From: Betaproteobacteria bacterium
Lineage (GTDB): Bacteria; Pseudomonadota; Gammaproteobacteria; Burkholderiales; SG8-41
DNA length: 7,025 bases
Assembly: GCA_025363575.1 (NCBI GenBank)
Contig: JANYDM010000111.1
Span: forward strand, 1-7,025
Direction: 5' to 3'
Each line of letters begins with the position of its first letter. Within the stretch, counting starts at the first letter, position 1. Below are positions 5,552 through 7,025 of this stretch, piece after piece. The translations under genes were made by a program, and so were the position numbers. The notes under the pieces were generated by a model. It searched no databases. It worked only from the letters and a program-made list of their open reading frames with translations, and was not told where the DNA came from.

Positions 5552-7025
5552 TAGAACCCGACGGCTTGGCCGTCAGTGCGTCGCTCGGAAGCGGCGAGGT
5601 AGCCATCGTCCATTTTGTATATCAACTGCGCGCGCCCGAAATCGGTGCTCCAGCGGTCGGCCTCGTTGATCTGATGGCCGCGCTTTTTCAGCTCGGCGAT
5701 CACGTCGGGGTTGATGCCTTGCTCGATGCCGAGCGCGAGGCCCGTATCGATGCGCCAGCGCGGCGCATCGGCAGCGGCCTGCGGGTTCTGGCCGTGGTCG
5801 GCGAGGCGCACCATGATTTGCGAATGGCCCTGTGCCTGCATCGAACCGCCCATCACACCATAGCTCATCACGGGCTTGCCGTCTTTGGTGACGAACGCCG
5901 GGATGATGGTCTGGAACGGACGCTTCCGCGGGCCCACCTCGTTGGCATGGCCTTGCTTGGTCACGAAGCCGTAGCCGCGGTTTTGCAGGCTGATGCCGGT
6001 GCCGTCGACGACGACGCCCGAGCCGAAGCCGGCATAGTTCGATTGAATGTACGACACCATCATGCCGGATGCGTCGGCGGCGGTGAGATAGACGGTGCCG
6101 CCGGTGGGCGGCGTGCCGAATTTCGGGTCTTGCGCTTTCTTCATGTCGATCAGCCTGGCGCGGCTTTTCAGGTATGCGCGGTCGAGCATCTGCGCTGGTG
6201 TCACGCGCATCGTCGCCGGATCGGACACGTATTCGTAAATGTCGGCGAACGCGAGCTTCATCGCTTCGAGCTGCACATGCACACTGTCCGCTGAATCGAC
6301 AGGCAATGCAGCCATGTCGAGATTCTCGAGTATGCCGAGCGAAATCAGCGCGCCTATCCCTTGGCCGTTGGGCGGAATCTCATGCAGCGTGTAGCCGCGA
6401 TAATTCTGGCCGACCGGCTCGACCCAATCCACCTGATGCGCGGCGAGATCGGCCATCGTCATGGCGCCACCATACTGTTTGGCATGCGCGACGATTTTTT
6501 CCGCGAGGTCGCCCTTGTAAAATGCTTCGCCTTTGGTTTCGGCGATGCGCTGCAGCGTACGCGCCTGGTCCGCGAACTTGAATAATTCACCCGGCAGCGG
6601 TGCGCGCCCGTTCGGCATGAACGCCGCGGCGTAGCCGGGCTGGTCTTTGAGTTCCGGCAGTTGCTTTGCCCACAGCCGTGCAATGGTCGGGGACACCATG
6701 TAGCCGCGCGAGGCATATTCGATCGCCGGCTCGAACAGGTCGGCGAACGGCAGCTTGCCGTATTTCTGCGAGAGCTCAGCCCACGCCGATACCGCGCCGG
6801 GAACCGTGACCGAATCCCAACCGCGCTGCGGCATCGCATTCAGACCTTTGAAGCGGTCCGGCGTCCAGGCGGCCGGCGAGCGGCCCGATGCGTTAAGGCC
6901 TTGCAGCTTTTTGCCGTCCCACAGGATCGCGAAGGCATCGGAACCGATACCGTTGCTGGTTGGTTCGAGCACGGTGAGTGAAATTGCGGTCGCGAGAACC
7001 GCATCGACTGCGCTGCCGCCTTTGA
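5551..7025 (-). CDS. Gamma-glutamyltransferase family protein (5' end outside window)
   Basis: About 490 residues visible of an Ntn-hydrolase GGT (gamma-glutamyl transfer or hydrolysis, for example glutathione breakdown). In-frame codons continue to the window edge and read GGSAVDAVLATAISLTVLEP, the family's AGGNAVDA motif, so the start lies outside; a GTG at 6970-6972 is internal. Other marks: GIGSDAFAILW, LNASGRSPAAW (with the Arg at the carboxylate-binding loop), NAMPQRGWDSVTVPGAVSAW, NYRGYTLHEIPPNGQG, GGTVYLTAADASG with the processing Thr (codon 6094-6096), SNYAGFGSGVVVDGTG, LQNRG, KRPFQTIIPAF and GVMGGSMQAQGH with the oxyanion glycines. This is the LNGSGRAP/TVYL subgroup common in soil bacteria, not the E. 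coli periplasmic type. About 310 residues precede the Thr in view and 181 follow, normal subunit proportions. First visible gene of the minus-strand run. A signal peptide cannot be judged. Confidence 0.92.
   Translation of the reverse strand, partial: KGGSAVDAVLATAISLTVLEPTSNGIGSDAFAILWDGKKLQGLNASGRSPAAWTPDRFKGLNAMPQRGWDSVTVPGAVSAWAELSQKYGKLPFADLFEPAIEYASRGYMVSPTIARLWAKQLPELKDQPGYAAAFMPNGRAPLPGELFKFADQARTLQRIAETKGEAFYKGDLAEKIVAHAKQYGGAMTMADLAAHQVDWVEPVGQNYRGYTLHEIPPNGQGIGALISLGILENLDMAALPVDSADSVHVQLEAMKLAFADIYEYVSDPATMRVTPAQMLDRAYLKSRARLIDMKKAQDPKFGTPPTGGTVYLTAADASGMMVSYIQSNYAGFGSGVVVDGTGISLQNRGYGFVTKQGHANEVGPRKRPFQTIIPAFVTKDGKPVMSYGVMGGSMQAQGHSQIMVRLADHGQNPQAAADAPRWRIDTGLALGIEQGINPDVIAELKKRGHQINEADRWSTDFGRAQLIYKMDDGYLAASERRTDGQAVGF
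5560..5574. repeat. Short hairpin at the 3' end of the GGT gene
   Basis: GACGGC (5560-5565) and GCCGTC (5569-5574) form a 6-bp stem with a 3-nt loop inside the last codons of the GGT gene, 7 bp before its stop. It stacks next to the larger inverted repeat at 5513-5551. Compatible with attenuation, but in GC-rich coding sequence chance is a fair explanation. Confidence 0.25.

Noticed and set aside
5470..5553. CRISPR array
   Set aside because: Units are 8 bp, contiguous and degenerate, with no spacers and no cas genes; this is a short tandem repeat.
5566..6294. Plus-strand frame of 242 codons opposite the GGT gene
   Set aside because: Antisense shadow of a firmly identified gene, low-complexity His/Arg/Ala content, no recognisable domain.
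6970..6972. GTG as the start of the right-hand GGT gene
   Set aside because: In-frame codons upstream to the window edge encode the conserved GGSAVDA motif, so the true start lies outside the window.

Overview
The window is GC-rich, densely coded bacterial chromosome, most likely from a betaproteobacterium of the Burkholderiales or a close relative. The main clue is two separate periplasmic Bug (TctC-type) solute-binding proteins with no transporter membrane subunits nearby, since expanded orphan Bug families are a hallmark of that group. The sarcosine oxidase gamma subunit and the metabolic enzymes fit a free-living, metabolically versatile organism. No tRNA, rRNA, CRISPR array, transposase or phage gene is visible.

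Layout. (1) Bases 2-1567, plus strand: the end of a sarcosine oxidase gamma subunit gene (soxG, cut by the left window edge), followed 27 bp later by a Bug binding protein. (2) Bases 1568-1666: a short gap between convergent genes holding nested inverted repeats that resemble a dispersed REP-like element. (3) Bases 1667-2933: a divergent pair, a second Bug protein on the minus strand and a 99-residue AroQ-fold chorismate mutase / PchB-like protein on the plus strand. Their start codons share the bases of one CATG, so each gene's control signals must lie inside the other's coding region. (4) Bases 2977-7025, all minus strand, in transcription order: a gamma-glutamyltransferase (GGT) family gene cut by the right edge, an OsmC-family protein, a 62-residue 4-oxalocrotonate-type tautomerase, and a second, divergent GGT-like gene. 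The last two are separated by 5 bp and share a likely extended -10 promoter.

How they may work together. The minus-strand cluster looks like small-molecule or thiol/peroxide metabolism: two Ntn-hydrolase-fold GGT homologues of different types, a two-cysteine OsmC protein and a tautomerase. The second GGT-like protein keeps the autoprocessing threonine but has lost the arginine that normally holds the glutamyl carboxylate. The tautomerase keeps Pro1 and Arg11 but has Trp where 4-OT has Arg39. Both changes suggest substrates other than the textbook ones. The PchB-like protein keeps three of the four classical active-site residues and has His in place of the fourth. These substitutions, plus an 8-bp tandem repeat in front of the OsmC gene, are the parts of the window most worth a second look. 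A link between the four minus-strand genes in one pathway is inference only.
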